From positions 2,829,903-2,893,902 of the forward strand of contig NZ_CH672387.1 of assembly GCF_000153465.1 (NCBI RefSeq): DNA of 64,000 nucleotides, in the 5' to 3' direction. Every line of letters starts with the position of its first letter. Positions within the stretch are counted from its first letter, which is position 1. Below are positions 17,068 through 25,808 of the stretch, piece after piece. The notes under the pieces are model-generated. The model made no database searches. It worked only from the letters and a program-made list of their open reading frames with translations, and was not told the origin of the DNA. The DNA is from Aurantimonas manganoxydans SI85-9A1 (lineage in GTDB: Bacteria; Pseudomonadota; Alphaproteobacteria; Rhizobiales; Rhizobiaceae). The position numbers and the translations under genes were made by a program.

Positions 17068-18165
17068 TCAGGCCGCGCGTGCCGGCTTCACCGCAGCGGC
17101 GTGACCGGACGGCAGCAGCCAGCCATCCTTCGCCCGCACCCGGATCATGCTGCCGATGGCCGCCAGGTGCGGGGCCCAGACCGGCAGCACGGTCTCGGGC
17201 GCCGCCTCCGGCGACACGTCGAGGATCACATGCGAGCCCTTGAAGGTCGCCTTGCGGACGGTCGCGGCAAAGCCGGCGCCCTCGGTCGGCTCCAGATGCT
17301 CGGGCCGCAGGCACAAAAGCACTGTGGCGCCGGCCGCCGGCATGGCGTCCGGATTGCACCGCACCGCCACCTCGCTACCGAACAGTTGGACGGCGATGCG
17401 ATCCGGCCCGAGGCCGCGCAGGATCCGGCCGTCGACGATCTGGCCGTTGCCGACGAACCGGGCCACCTGCTGCGAGCCCGGCTCGGCATACAGCGTCACA
17501 GGGTCCGCGACCTGCAGGATCCGGCCCGCCTCCATCACCGCAACCCGGTCGGCCATGGCCATCGCCTCGGCCTGGTCGTGGGTGACATAGACCATGGTCG
17601 CGCCGGTGCGCTGGTGGAACTCGCGGAAGGTGTCTTCCATCGAGGCACGCAGATTGACGTCGAGATTGGCCAGCGGCTCATCGAGCAGCACCACCGCCGG
17701 GTCCATGGCGAGGCACCGCGCCAGCGCAACTCGCTGGCGCTGGCCGCCGGACAGATCGGCCGGACGCCGCGCCTCGAAACCGGTCAGATCGACCGCCGCC
17801 AGCGCCTCGGCGACCTTGCCGGCTCGCGCCGCGCCCTTCAGGCGGCGCACCCGCAGCGGATAGCCGACATTCTCGGCCACGCTCATATGCGGCCAGAGCG
17901 CATAGGACTGGAAGACGATGCCGACATTGCGGTCCTCCGGCGGCACGTGCCGGCCGCCGCCGGCCACCAGCGCCCCGTCGAAGCGGATCGCACCGCCGGA
18001 CAGCGTGTCGAATCCGGCGATCAGGCGAAGCAGGGTCGTCTTGCCGCAGCCCGACGCGCCGAGCAGTGCGACGAACTCGCCCGCCCGGATCTCGAGGGAG
18101 ACGTCGTCGACGGCCGCGGTCTCGCCGAAGCGTTTGGTGACGGCGGCGAGCGAGATGGCGGACAT
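17068..18165 (-). CDS. ABC importer ATPase (FbpC/PotA-like, with TOBE domain)
   Basis: 365 residues from MSAISLAAV (18165); the frame is open further upstream without protein-like sequence. Walker A G-A-S-G-C-G-K-T-T, Q loop, signature L-S-G-G-Q-R-Q-R-V-A-L-A-R and Walker B V-V-L-L-D-E-P-L-A-N-L-D are intact; the C-terminal 110 residues form the regulatory TOBE-like extension of the MalK/PotA/FbpC subgroup. It energises import and is the obvious partner of the binding protein and permease at 14.4-17.1 kb, but it is encoded convergently, with 16 bases between stop codons, so its expression must come from its own promoter. Confidence 0.9.
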   Translation of the reverse strand: MSAISLAAVTKRFGETAAVDDVSLEIRAGEFVALLGASGCGKTTLLRLIAGFDTLSGGAIRFDGALVAGGGRHVPPEDRNVGIVFQSYALWPHMSVAENVGYPLRVRRLKGAARAGKVAEALAAVDLTGFEARRPADLSGGQRQRVALARCLAMDPAVVLLDEPLANLDVNLRASMEDTFREFHQRTGATMVYVTHDQAEAMAMADRVAVMEAGRILQVADPVTLYAEPGSQQVARFVGNGQIVDGRILRGLGPDRIAVQLFGSEVAVRCNPDAMPAAGATVLLCLRPEHLEPTEGAGFAATVRKATFKGSHVILDVSPEAAPETVLPVWAPHLAAIGSMIRVRAKDGWLLPSGHAAAVKPARAA

Positions 18166-18323
18166 GCAAGGCTCATGGCTGGACTGCGGACGGCCGGAGA
18201 ATAGTGCGGGCGGGCGCAAAGGGCGAGCCGCCCGCACACCGGTTCCCGGAGCTACGGTCCTATGCGAAGGACGGCAACGCTGTCATGACGGACGATCGCG
18301 AGACGGCCTGTCCCTCTCGGCGA

Positions 18324-20003
18324 TCAGAACAGCCCCTCGACCTCGCCGTCGGCGTTCAGACGGATGGTCTCGGCAGCCGGTTTCGACGGCAGGCCCGGCA
18401 TGGTCATGATCTCCCCGCAGATGGCGACGACGAAGCCGGCGCCGGCGGACAGACGCACTTCGCGGACGTGGACGGTGTGGCCGTCCGGGGCGCCGCGCAG
18501 GGTCGGGTCGGTGGAGAAGGAATATTGCGTCTTGGCCATACAGACCGGCAGGTCGCCATAGCCGGCCTCCTCCCAGGCGGCGAGCTGGTCGCGCACGCTC
18601 TTGTCGGCGGTCGCCTCGGCGCCGCGATAGATGCGCTTGACCACCGTCTCGATCTTGTCGAACAGGCTCATCTTGTCCGGATAGAGCGGCGCGAATTGCG
18701 ACGCACCGCTGTCGGCCAGCGCAACGACCCGATGCGCCAGCTCCTCGATACCGGCCGAGCCGTCGGCCCAGTGACGACAGACGATGGCCTCCTCGCCGAG
18801 TTCCGCGACATAGGCCTTGATGGCCTCGATCTCGGCATCCGTGTCGGTGACGAAATGATTGATGGCCACGGTGGCGGGCACGCCGAACTGGCGGATGTTC
18901 TCGATATGCCGGCCCAGATTGGCGCAGCCGCGCGTCACCGCTTCGACATCCTCGGTCCCCAGCGCGTCCTTGGCGACGCCGCCATTCATCTTCAGCGCCC
19001 GGACGGTGGCGACGATCACGGTCGCGGCCGGCTTCAGCCCGGCCTTGCGACACTTGATGTCGAAGAACTTCTCGGCACCGAGATCGGCGCCGAAGCCGGC
19101 TTCGGTCACCACATAGTCGGCCAGTTTCAGCGCCGTCGTCGTGGCGACCACCGAATTGCAGCCATGGGCGATGTTGGCGAAGGGGCCGCCATGGACGAAG
19201 GCCGGGTTGTTCTCCAGCGTCTGCACGAGGTTGGGCTGCATGGCGTCCTTGAGGAGGACCGCCATGGCGCCGTCCGCCTTCAGGTCGCGCGCATAGACCG
19301 CGCTCTTGTCGCGGCGGTAGCCGACGATGATCGCGCCCAGGCGTTTTTCCAGATCAGCGAGGTCCTTGGCCAGGCACAGGATCGCCATGACCTCGGAGGC
19401 GACGGTGATGTCGAAGCCGGTCTCGCGCGGATACCCGTTGGCGACACCGCCGAGGGAGGCCACGATGCCGCGCAGCGCCCGGTCGTTCATGTCCATCACC
19501 CGACGCCAGGTCACGCGGCGGGTGTCGATCTCCAGGGCGTTACCCCAGTAGATGTGGTTGTCGATCATCGCCGACAGGAGATTGTGGGCCGTGGTGATGG
19601 CGTGGAAGTCGCCGGTGAAGTGGAGGTTCATGTCCTCCATCGGCACGATCTGCGCATAGCCGCCGCCGGCCGCACCGCCCTTCATGCCGAAATTGGGGCC
19701 GAGCGAGGCTTCGCGGATGCAGATCGCGGCGCGTTTGCCGATCCGGTTGAGGCCGTCGCCGAGGCCGACCGTGGTGGTGGTCTTGCCCTCGCCGGCCGGC
19801 GTCGGATTGATCGCGGTGACGAGGATCAGCTTGCCGTCCGGCCGATCCTGCAGCGACTTGATGAACGGGGCGGAGATCTTTGCCTTGTCGTGGCCGTAGG
19901 GGACGATGTCCTCTTCCGCGATGCCAAGCTTGGCTGCGATCTCGCGGATCGGCTTCTTCGCCGCGGCACGCGCAATGGCGATGTCGGTTTTGATCTCGGC
20001 CAA
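18324..20003 (-). CDS. fhs: formate--tetrahydrofolate ligase
   Basis: 559 residues, the standard length. It makes 10-formyl-tetrahydrofolate from formate, ATP and tetrahydrofolate, feeding one-carbon units to purines and formyl-methionine. Family hallmarks are the P-loop-like [12 protein letters not shown] (about 67-78) and the conserved N-terminal K-P-I and Y-G-H-D-K-A-K segments. Translation starts at TTG 20003, preceded by GGGAGAA at a good distance; no ATG or GTG fits. It appears monocistronic; the long upstream region contains a probable small RNA on the same strand. Confidence 0.95.
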   Translation of the reverse strand: MAEIKTDIAIARAAAKKPIREIAAKLGIAEEDIVPYGHDKAKISAPFIKSLQDRPDGKLILVTAINPTPAGEGKTTTTVGLGDGLNRIGKRAAICIREASLGPNFGMKGGAAGGGYAQIVPMEDMNLHFTGDFHAITTAHNLLSAMIDNHIYWGNALEIDTRRVTWRRVMDMNDRALRGIVASLGGVANGYPRETGFDITVASEVMAILCLAKDLADLEKRLGAIIVGYRRDKSAVYARDLKADGAMAVLLKDAMQPNLVQTLENNPAFVHGGPFANIAHGCNSVVATTTALKLADYVVTEAGFGADLGAEKFFDIKCRKAGLKPAATVIVATVRALKMNGGVAKDALGTEDVEAVTRGCANLGRHIENIRQFGVPATVAINHFVTDTDAEIEAIKAYVAELGEEAIVCRHWADGSAGIEELAHRVVALADSGASQFAPLYPDKMSLFDKIETVVKRIYRGAEATADKSVRDQLAAWEEAGYGDLPVCMAKTQYSFSTDPTLRGAPDGHTVHVREVRLSAGAGFVVAICGEIMTMPGLPSKPAAETIRLNADGEVEGLF

Positions 20004-20166
20004 GCCCGGTTCTCCCTGTCTGGTCTGCCTCGCAGGCGACCATAGGCAGCCTGATGCGCCAATGCCAATGCCTGCCCGCGTCAGGATTTCCTATCCCGCG
20101 ATAAGCCGCACTTGGTGCGGCGGCCGCGCTGGAAGCCGGCTGGCCATGGCGGATGCCGGAAGACCG
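20004..20166. other. intergenic region between fhs and the small RNA
   Basis: Part of a 657-base stretch without protein genes between fhs and choX. This portion holds the fhs ribosome site and presumably its promoter on the minus strand. I see no conserved open frame or recognised riboswitch in it. Confidence 0.4.
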
Positions 20167-20320
20167 AAACGGAAAGAGCCCGGGCGCAGGCGCACCGGGC
20201 TCTTCATTCCATGATCACGATGGGCGGCGTTGGGAGGAGGAACACCGCACTCGGATCGGTATCGCGGCTGTGGTGTCGAACGAGCCCGTCAACAGGGAGG
20301 ATGAAGTCGGGCTCCCCGTC
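20167..20320 (-). ncRNA. probable trans-acting small RNA with CCUCCUCCC anti-Shine-Dalgarno loops (alpha-r14 / cuckoo type)
   Basis: On the minus strand three hairpins follow in about 150 bases. Hairpin 1: GAGCCCG/CGGGCTC (20314-20308 with 20288-20282), loop containing TCCTCCC. Hairpin 2: GCGGTGTT/AACGCCGC (20248-20241 with 20231-20224), eight pairs with one G-U, enclosing a nine-base loop that is exactly CCTCCTCCC. Hairpin 3: a 10-bp GC-rich stem (20204-20195 with 20183-20174) followed by TTTCC, the likely terminator. Repeated anti-Shine-Dalgarno loops plus terminal terminator define the rhizobial alpha-r14 (NfeR1) family and the related CCUCCUCCC cuckoo RNAs, which pair with ribosome sites of transporter mRNAs. 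Ends are estimates; family assignment is from structure only. Confidence 0.75.
20174..20204 (-). terminator. terminator hairpin of the small RNA
   Basis: Ten-base-pair stem AAGAGCCCGG/CCGGGCTCTT with an 11-base loop. Read on the minus strand it ends CTCTTTCC, a short uridine tract; on the plus strand the tail is less U-rich, so the minus direction is preferred. Confidence 0.65.
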
Positions 20321-20660
20321 CGTCCAATACCGCAATAACCAGACTGTAACCCAAGTCGCCGCAAGACGCTGTCACTATTTTGCTACGGACCGTGCCAAAT
20401 TCGCACAGTTGATGCCCTGAGGAGACATACCCACCATTGCGGAAAATGCCCGAACGGCGTGTAGGCCGCCCCCCCGCATCCAGCCGGGAAAGCCCGGAAT
20501 TACCGGCTGTTCGAGGCGGTGCAAGGCGCTGTCATGGCCGACAATAAGTCCTGCGAACTGTTGCGTTCACAGGCTACCGCGGCAATAACAATCGCCATCA
20601 CATTCATGCAGCAGCGGGGCGTGCCAGCGTCCCCGGCCTGCCGATCAGGAGACGATTCCC
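20321..20660. other. intergenic region between the small RNA and choX
   Basis: This stretch should contain the small RNA promoter on the minus strand (a weak TTGGGT/GGTATT pair with GGTATT at 20331-20326 is the best I see) and the choX promoter on the plus strand. Short open frames here lack ribosome sites and protein-like composition. No riboswitch was recognised. Confidence 0.4.
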
Positions 20661-21608
20661 ATGAAGCTTTCCCGAATGTTCGCAGCCGCCATGCTCGGCA
20701 CCGCTTTCATCGGAACCCCGGCGCTCGCCCAGGAAGCGGAGTCCTGTTCGACGGTCCGCTTCTCCGATGTCGGCTGGACGGACATCACGGCGACGACCGC
20801 CGTCACGACGGAAATCCTCAAGGGCCTCGGCTACGACACCGACACCAAGGTCCTGTCGGTGCCGGTCACCTTCGCCTCCATGAAGAACGAGGACATCGAC
20901 GTCTTCCTCGGCAACTGGATGCCCTCCATGCAGGCCGATATCGCGCCTTATCTCGAGGACGGGTCGGTCGAGGACGTCAAGACCAACCTGACCGGCGCCA
21001 AATACACGCTGGCGGTGCCGCAGTACCTGTTCGACGAGGGGCTCAAGAGCTTCGCCGACATCGCCAAGTTCTCCGACCAGCTGGACGGCAAGATCTACGG
21101 CATCGAGCCGGGCAATGACGGCAACCGCCTGATCCTCGACATGATCGAGAAGGGCGCCTTCGATCTCGGCGACTTCGACATCGTGGAATCCTCCGAGCAG
21201 GGCATGCTCAGCCAGGTCGCCCGCGCCACCCGCTCCGAGGATGCGATCGTCTTCCTCGGCTGGGCACCGCATCCGATGAATAAGAACTTCGAGCTGCAGT
21301 ATCTGGCCGGCGGCGACGATTTCTTCGGCCCCGACTTCGGCGGCGCCACGGTCCACACCACCGTACGCAAGGGCTATCTCGAGGAGTGCCCGAATGTCGG
21401 CGCCCTGCTCTCCGACCTGACCTTCTCGCTGGAGATGGAGAACGCCGTGATGGGCGCGATCCTCGACGATGGCGAGAAGCCGGAAGCGGCGGCCCAGGCA
21501 TGGCTGAAGGCCAATCCCGACCAGATCGGCACCTGGCTGGAGGGCGTAAAGACCAAGGACGGCGAAGATGGCCTGCCGGCGGTCAAGGCCTATCTCGGTC
21601 TGTCGTAA
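20661..21608 (+). CDS. choX: choline ABC importer, periplasmic binding protein
   Basis: 315 residues with a Sec signal peptide ending near residue 24 (PALAQEAE) and the OpuAC/ChoX type fold. Aromatic residues typical of the quaternary-ammonium cage are present: D-V-G-W-T-D (Trp near 36), G-N-W-M-P-S and L-G-W-A-P-H-P-M. Two cysteines (C29 and one near 243) could form the disulfide seen in ChoX. AGGAGA precedes the ATG. choW and choV follow on the same strand. Together they import choline at high affinity for use as carbon and nitrogen source or as glycine betaine precursor. Confidence 0.92.
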   Translation: MKLSRMFAAAMLGTAFIGTPALAQEAESCSTVRFSDVGWTDITATTAVTTEILKGLGYDTDTKVLSVPVTFASMKNEDIDVFLGNWMPSMQADIAPYLEDGSVEDVKTNLTGAKYTLAVPQYLFDEGLKSFADIAKFSDQLDGKIYGIEPGNDGNRLILDMIEKGAFDLGDFDIVESSEQGMLSQVARATRSEDAIVFLGWAPHPMNKNFELQYLAGGDDFFGPDFGGATVHTTVRKGYLEECPNVGALLSDLTFSLEMENAVMGAILDDGEKPEAAAQAWLKANPDQIGTWLEGVKTKDGEDGLPAVKAYLGLS

Positions 21609-21626
21609 GCCGCAGAATGCCTGACG

Positions 21627-21648
21627 AGGGCCGGCTGGCGCCGGCCTT
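21627..21648 (+). terminator. intercistronic hairpin between choX and choW
   Basis: GGCCGGC (21629-21635), loop TGGC, GCCGGCC (21640-21646), then TTCC. There is little U-tract, so it is more likely a partial terminator or an mRNA 3'-end stabiliser, which would give more binding protein than permease, as is common in such operons. Confidence 0.5.
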
Positions 21649-21803
21649 CCGTGGCATTGGCAGGCCGGGCCGCTTGTGGTCCCGACTGCGTCCCGCACGG
21701 GGCGCCCGATCTGGTTCCGGGCGCCCGGCCGAAACGGCCAGACTCGCGCCAACATCTGCCGTTATGGCGCTTCAGCCGCCGTGACGCGACCTGAAGGACC
21801 CTA

Positions 21804-22652
21804 TTGCCCGTGCAGTGGCTCGTAGATCACCCGCTCCCCATCGGCGATTACGCCGAAGCCTTCGTCGATTGGCTGACCGCCAATTTCACGTTCCTCTTCG
21901 ACGCGATCCGCGACGGGCTGGGCGCCTTCATCGAAGCCATTCTGTTCATCCTGCAATGGCCGCATCCGCTCATTGTCGTCGCGGTCTTCGCCGCCATTGC
22001 CTATGCCGCACGGCGCTCGATCCCGATCGTCATCTTCACGGTGGCCGGACTGCTGCTGATCATCAATCTCGGCTTCTGGGAGGAGACGACGGAGACACTG
22101 GCGCTGGTGCTGGCCTCGACCGCCGTGTGCATGCTCATAGGCGTGCCGGTGGGCGTGGCGGCCGCCCGGCGCGAATGGCTCTACGCCATCCTGCGGCCGA
22201 TCCTCGACCTGATGCAGACGATCCCGACCTTCGTCTATCTGATCCCGGCGCTGATCCTGTTCGGCCTCGGCCTGGTGCCGGGCCTCGTGGCGACGGTTAT
22301 CTTCGCCCTGCCCTCGCCGATCCGGCTGACGCGGCTCGGCATCGCCTCGACGCCGCGCCAGCTTCTCGAAGCGGGTGACGCCTTCGGCGCAACGCCGATG
22401 CAGCGGCTGATGACCATCGAGATCCCTTACGCCCTGCCGCAGATCATGGCCGGGCTGACCCAGACCATCATGCTGTCCCTGTCGATGGTGGTGATCGCCG
22501 CCCTCGTCGGCGCACCGGGCCTCGGCGTGCCGGTGCTGCGCGCCCTGAACACGATCAATATCGGTCAGGGCTTCGAGGCCGGGCTGGCGATCGTGCTTCT
22601 GGCGATCATCCTCGACCGCTTCTTCCGCATCGACGAGGAAGGCCGTTCATGA
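21804..22652 (+). CDS. choW: choline ABC importer, permease
   Basis: 282 residues, TTG start with GAAGGA upstream. Six or more hydrophobic segments and the ProW/OpuAB-type permease domain; the EAA loop is at about 185-205 (LLEAGDAFGATPMQRLMTIEIPYALP). The reading frame ends inside the choV start (ATGA overlap), so the two are translationally coupled. It forms the membrane channel of the choline importer with ChoX and ChoV. Confidence 0.9.
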   Translation: MPVQWLVDHPLPIGDYAEAFVDWLTANFTFLFDAIRDGLGAFIEAILFILQWPHPLIVVAVFAAIAYAARRSIPIVIFTVAGLLLIINLGFWEETTETLALVLASTAVCMLIGVPVGVAAARREWLYAILRPILDLMQTIPTFVYLIPALILFGLGLVPGLVATVIFALPSPIRLTRLGIASTPRQLLEAGDAFGATPMQRLMTIEIPYALPQIMAGLTQTIMLSLSMVVIAALVGAPGLGVPVLRALNTINIGQGFEAGLAIVLLAIILDRFFRIDEEGRS

Positions 22653-23698
22653 GCCCGATCGTATCCTTCCAGAACGTCTCGATCGTCTTCGGTCGCAATC
22701 CCGAGCAGGCGCTGCCGCTGGTCGATGCCGGCAAGAGCCGCGCCGAGATCCGCGACGAGACCGGCGTGACCCTCGGCGTTGCCGATGCTTCCCTCGACAT
22801 ACAGGAGGGCGAGATCGCGGTGCTGATGGGCCTGTCGGGCTCCGGCAAGTCGACGCTCCTGCGGGCGGTCAACGGTCTTGCCCCGATCACCCGCGGCAAG
22901 GTGCTGATCGATACGGGCAAAGGCATCGTCGATCCGAAGGATTGCGGTGCCAAGCGGCTGCGGGATCTGCGCCGCCACGAAGTCGCGATGGTGTTCCAGC
23001 AATTCGCCCTGCTGCCCTGGCGCACGGTCGCCGACAATGTCGGCCTCGGGCTGGAGTTTTCCGGCGTGCCGCGCAGCCAGCGACGCGAGCGCGTCGTCGA
23101 GCAGCTCGAGCTCGTCGGCCTCGGCGACTGGGTCGACAGCCGCGTCGGCGAACTGTCCGGCGGCATGCAGCAACGCGTCGGCCTTGCCCGCGCCTTCGCC
23201 ACCAATGCGCCGATCCTCCTGATGGACGAGCCGTTCTCGGCCCTCGATCCGCTGATCCGCTCGCGGCTTCAGGACGAGCTTCTGGAAATCCAGCAGCGGC
23301 TGAAGAAGACCATCATCTTCGTCAGCCACGATCTCGACGAGGCATTCAAGATCGGCAATCGCATCGCGATCATGGAAGGTGGCCGCATCGTCCAGGTCGG
23401 CACCGCGCAGGACATCGTGCTGCGCCCGGCCGACGACTATGTCGCGGACTTCGTCGCCCACATGAACCCGCTCAACGTCCTGACCGCGGCCGACGTTATG
23501 AAGCCCTACGACCGCACCGGCGAGGCGAGCCCTGCCAGTGTCGCCCAGATGGCCGAGCCCGGCACGCCACTGCAGAAGGTCATGTCCGCCGTGAGCCACG
23601 GCAAGGGCACCGTGGTCGTCGCGCGCAAGGGCGAAATCCTCGGCCAGATCGGCCCGCAGGAGATCGTCGACGCGCTGGAGCGGCACCAGGCCGGCTGA
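22649..23698 (+). CDS. choV: choline ABC importer, ATPase
   Basis: 349 residues. Walker A G-L-S-G-S-G-K-S-T (about 69-77), signature L-S-G-G-M-Q-Q-R-V-G-L-A-R and Walker B I-L-L-M-D-E-P-F-S-A-L-D are intact. The N-terminal insertion (FGRNPEQALPLVDAGKSRAEIRDETG) and short C-terminal domain without paired CBS domains mark the ChoV/ProV-like choline subgroup. The start overlaps choW by four bases. It powers ChoXW-mediated choline uptake. Confidence 0.92.
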   Translation: MSPIVSFQNVSIVFGRNPEQALPLVDAGKSRAEIRDETGVTLGVADASLDIQEGEIAVLMGLSGSGKSTLLRAVNGLAPITRGKVLIDTGKGIVDPKDCGAKRLRDLRRHEVAMVFQQFALLPWRTVADNVGLGLEFSGVPRSQRRERVVEQLELVGLGDWVDSRVGELSGGMQQRVGLARAFATNAPILLMDEPFSALDPLIRSRLQDELLEIQQRLKKTIIFVSHDLDEAFKIGNRIAIMEGGRIVQVGTAQDIVLRPADDYVADFVAHMNPLNVLTAADVMKPYDRTGEASPASVAQMAEPGTPLQKVMSAVSHGKGTVVVARKGEILGQIGPQEIVDALERHQAG

Positions 23699-23722
23699 GA
23701 GCCGGCCCGCGGAGCGTCACGG

Positions 23723-23748
23723 AAAAACTGAGCGGGAGTTCACCGCTC
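23723..23748 (-). terminator. terminator downstream of dppF
   Basis: On the minus strand GAGCGG, seven-base loop, CCGCTC, then AG and TTTTT (23727-23723). It ends the dpp transcript. Placed tail-to-tail between choV and dppF, it may also limit read-through from the other side. Confidence 0.7.
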
Positions 23749-23755
23749 CGCTCGA

Positions 23756-24736
23756 TCAGGGCGGCGGAAGCCGGCCTTCGTCCACCGCGAAACAGGCGAC
23801 CTTGGTCTCGCCGTGCTGGGTCAGCACCGGCAGCTCGGAGCGGCAGCGCTCGTTGGCATAGGGGCAGCGCGGATTGAACGAACAGCCCGGCGGCGGGTTG
23901 AAGGGCGACGGCAATTCGCCCGACAGGCGGATACGCTCGCCGCGGTCGCTCGGCCGGGTCGCCGGCGTCGCCGACAACAGCGCCCGCGTATAGGGATGCA
24001 GCGGGTTGGCGTAGAGCGCGTCGACCGGCGCGATCTCGACCGGACGGCCGAGATACATGACCATCACCCGGTCCGCGACGTGCCGGACCACCGACAGATC
24101 GTGGCTGATGAAGATGTAGGTGAGGCCGAGCCGTTCCTGCAGATCCGCCAGGAGATTCAGGATCTGCGCCTGGATCGACACGTCGAGGGCCGAGACCGGC
24201 TCGTCGAGCACGAGGATCTTCGGCTCCAGGATGATCGCCCGCGCGATCGCGATGCGCTGACGCTGGCCGCCGGAGAACATGTGCGGATAGCGGGCGTAAT
24301 GCTCCGGACGCAGTCCCACCTCGGCTAGGGCCGCCTCGGCCTTCCTGCGCCGCTCGGCCGACGACAGGTTGGTGTTGATCTTCAGCGGCTCCTCGATGAT
24401 CGTTCCGACCTTCTGGCGCGAATTGAGCGCGCCATAGGGATTCTGGAAGACGATCTGCACGGTGGAGCGGAGCTTCTTGACGTCGCCCTTGTCCTTGCCA
24501 GACACGCGAACGCCGTCGATATCCAGCACGCCCTCGGAGGGGGTCTCGATCATCGTCAGCATGCGCGCGAGGGTGGACTTGCCGCAACCGGACTCGCCGA
24601 CGATGGCGAGGGTCTCGCCTTCCTCGACGACGAAATTGGCCTCCTTCACCGCCCGCAGGTCGAGCGGCTTCTGGAACATGCCGCGCCTGACCTCGTAGGA
24701 CTGGCTGAGATCGGTCGCGGTGACGATTGCGGTCAT
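23756..24736 (-). CDS. dppF: dipeptide/oligopeptide ABC importer, second ATPase (DppF)
   Basis: 326 residues from ATG 24736, which overlaps the dppD stop (ATGA). Walker A G-E-S-G-C-G-K-S-T, signature F-S-G-G-Q-R-Q-R-I-A-I-A-R, Walker B I-L-V-L-D-E-P-V-S-A-L-D, and the C-terminal oligopeptide/dipeptide extension with the four-cysteine pattern C-x5-C-x6-C (CSFNPRCPYANERC) that binds an iron-sulfur cluster in this subfamily. Works as heterodimer with DppD on the DppBC channel. Confidence 0.92.
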   Translation of the reverse strand: MTAIVTATDLSQSYEVRRGMFQKPLDLRAVKEANFVVEEGETLAIVGESGCGKSTLARMLTMIETPSEGVLDIDGVRVSGKDKGDVKKLRSTVQIVFQNPYGALNSRQKVGTIIEEPLKINTNLSSAERRRKAEAALAEVGLRPEHYARYPHMFSGGQRQRIAIARAIILEPKILVLDEPVSALDVSIQAQILNLLADLQERLGLTYIFISHDLSVVRHVADRVMVMYLGRPVEIAPVDALYANPLHPYTRALLSATPATRPSDRGERIRLSGELPSPFNPPPGCSFNPRCPYANERCRSELPVLTQHGETKVACFAVDEGRLPPP

Positions 24737-25803
24737 CGTGCGTCTCCCCGCAGATCCGTTGCGATATCGGCGGGGCGGCCCGTCCCCTCCTGAAAGCCAC
24801 CATCCGGGCCGAAGCCCGCCGGCACGTCGCCCGGCGCACGCGGATCGGCGCCCAGCGGATAATGGCAGAGCGCCTCGCCCAGCGCCGGCGGTTGTCGCGG
24901 CGGCACAACCGTGCGGCACACATCGTCGGCCTTGGGGCAGCGCGGATTGAACAGGCAGCCATCCGGGCGGTCGCCCTGCCCCGGCACCACACCCGGAATG
25001 GTCGGCAGGCGCGTGCCGGTCGCCCGCTCGGGGATCGCCGAGAGAAGCGCCGCCGTATAGGGGTGATGCGGCTCGTCGAACAGGGTCGCCACCGGCTGGC
25101 GCTCGACCTGCTGGCCGGCATATTGCACCACCACCCGCTCGGCGGTTTCGGCGATGACGCCCATGTCGTGGGTGATCAGGATCATTGCCATGCCATGCTG
25201 CTTCTGCAGGTCGAGCAGAAGATCGAGGATCTGCGCCTGAATGGTGACGTCGAGCGCGGTGGTCGGCTCGTCGGCGATCAGCAGCTTGGGATTGCAGGCG
25301 GTGGCCATGGCGATCATCACGCGCTGGCTCATGCCGCCCGAGAGCTGGTGCGGGAATGCCGTCAGCCGCCGCTCGGGTTCGGGAATGCCGACGAGCTGCA
25401 AGAGCTCGACGGCCCGCGCCTGCCGCGCCTTGCGGTCGAGATCGGTATGCGCCTTCAGCGCTTCCTTGATCTGGTAGCCGACATTGAAGCACGGGTTGAG
25501 GCTGGCCACCGGCTCCTGGAAGATCATCGCGATGTCGCGGCCGATGATCTTGCGGCGCTCGCGGGCCGACATCGCCTGCATGTCGCGCCCCTCGAAGGCG
25601 ATCTCGTCGGCGGTCACGGTGGCCGACGGCGGCAGCAGGCCCATCAGGCCGAGCATGGCCACGGACTTGCCGGAACCGGATTCGCCGACGATGCCGAGCA
25701 CCTCGCCGGAATCGATGACGAGATCGATGCCGTCGACCGCCTTGAACGGACCGGAGGCGGTGTCGAAGGTCACCGACAGATTGCGGATGGAAAGCAGGGG
25801 CAT
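24733..25803 (-). CDS. dppD: dipeptide/oligopeptide ABC importer, first ATPase (DppD)
   Basis: 356 residues from ATG 25803. Walker [10 protein letters not shown], signature [14 protein letters not shown], Walker [13 protein letters not shown], and the C-terminal cysteine-containing extension ([14 protein letters not shown]). A proline- and glycine-rich tail of about 40 residues after the extension is longer than usual. It starts five bases after the dppC stop codon and overlaps dppF at its end. Confidence 0.92.
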   Translation of the reverse strand: MPLLSIRNLSVTFDTASGPFKAVDGIDLVIDSGEVLGIVGESGSGKSVAMLGLMGLLPPSATVTADEIAFEGRDMQAMSARERRKIIGRDIAMIFQEPVASLNPCFNVGYQIKEALKAHTDLDRKARQARAVELLQLVGIPEPERRLTAFPHQLSGGMSQRVMIAMATACNPKLLIADEPTTALDVTIQAQILDLLLDLQKQHGMAMILITHDMGVIAETAERVVVQYAGQQVERQPVATLFDEPHHPYTAALLSAIPERATGTRLPTIPGVVPGQGDRPDGCLFNPRCPKADDVCRTVVPPRQPPALGEALCHYPLGADPRAPGDVPAGFGPDGGFQEGTGRPADIATDLRGDAR

Positions 25804-25808
25804 GGCTG

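Noticed and set aside
20153-20338. Short open frames on the plus strand in the fhs-choX gap
   Set aside because: No ribosome site, composition not protein-like, and they lie opposite a well-formed small RNA.
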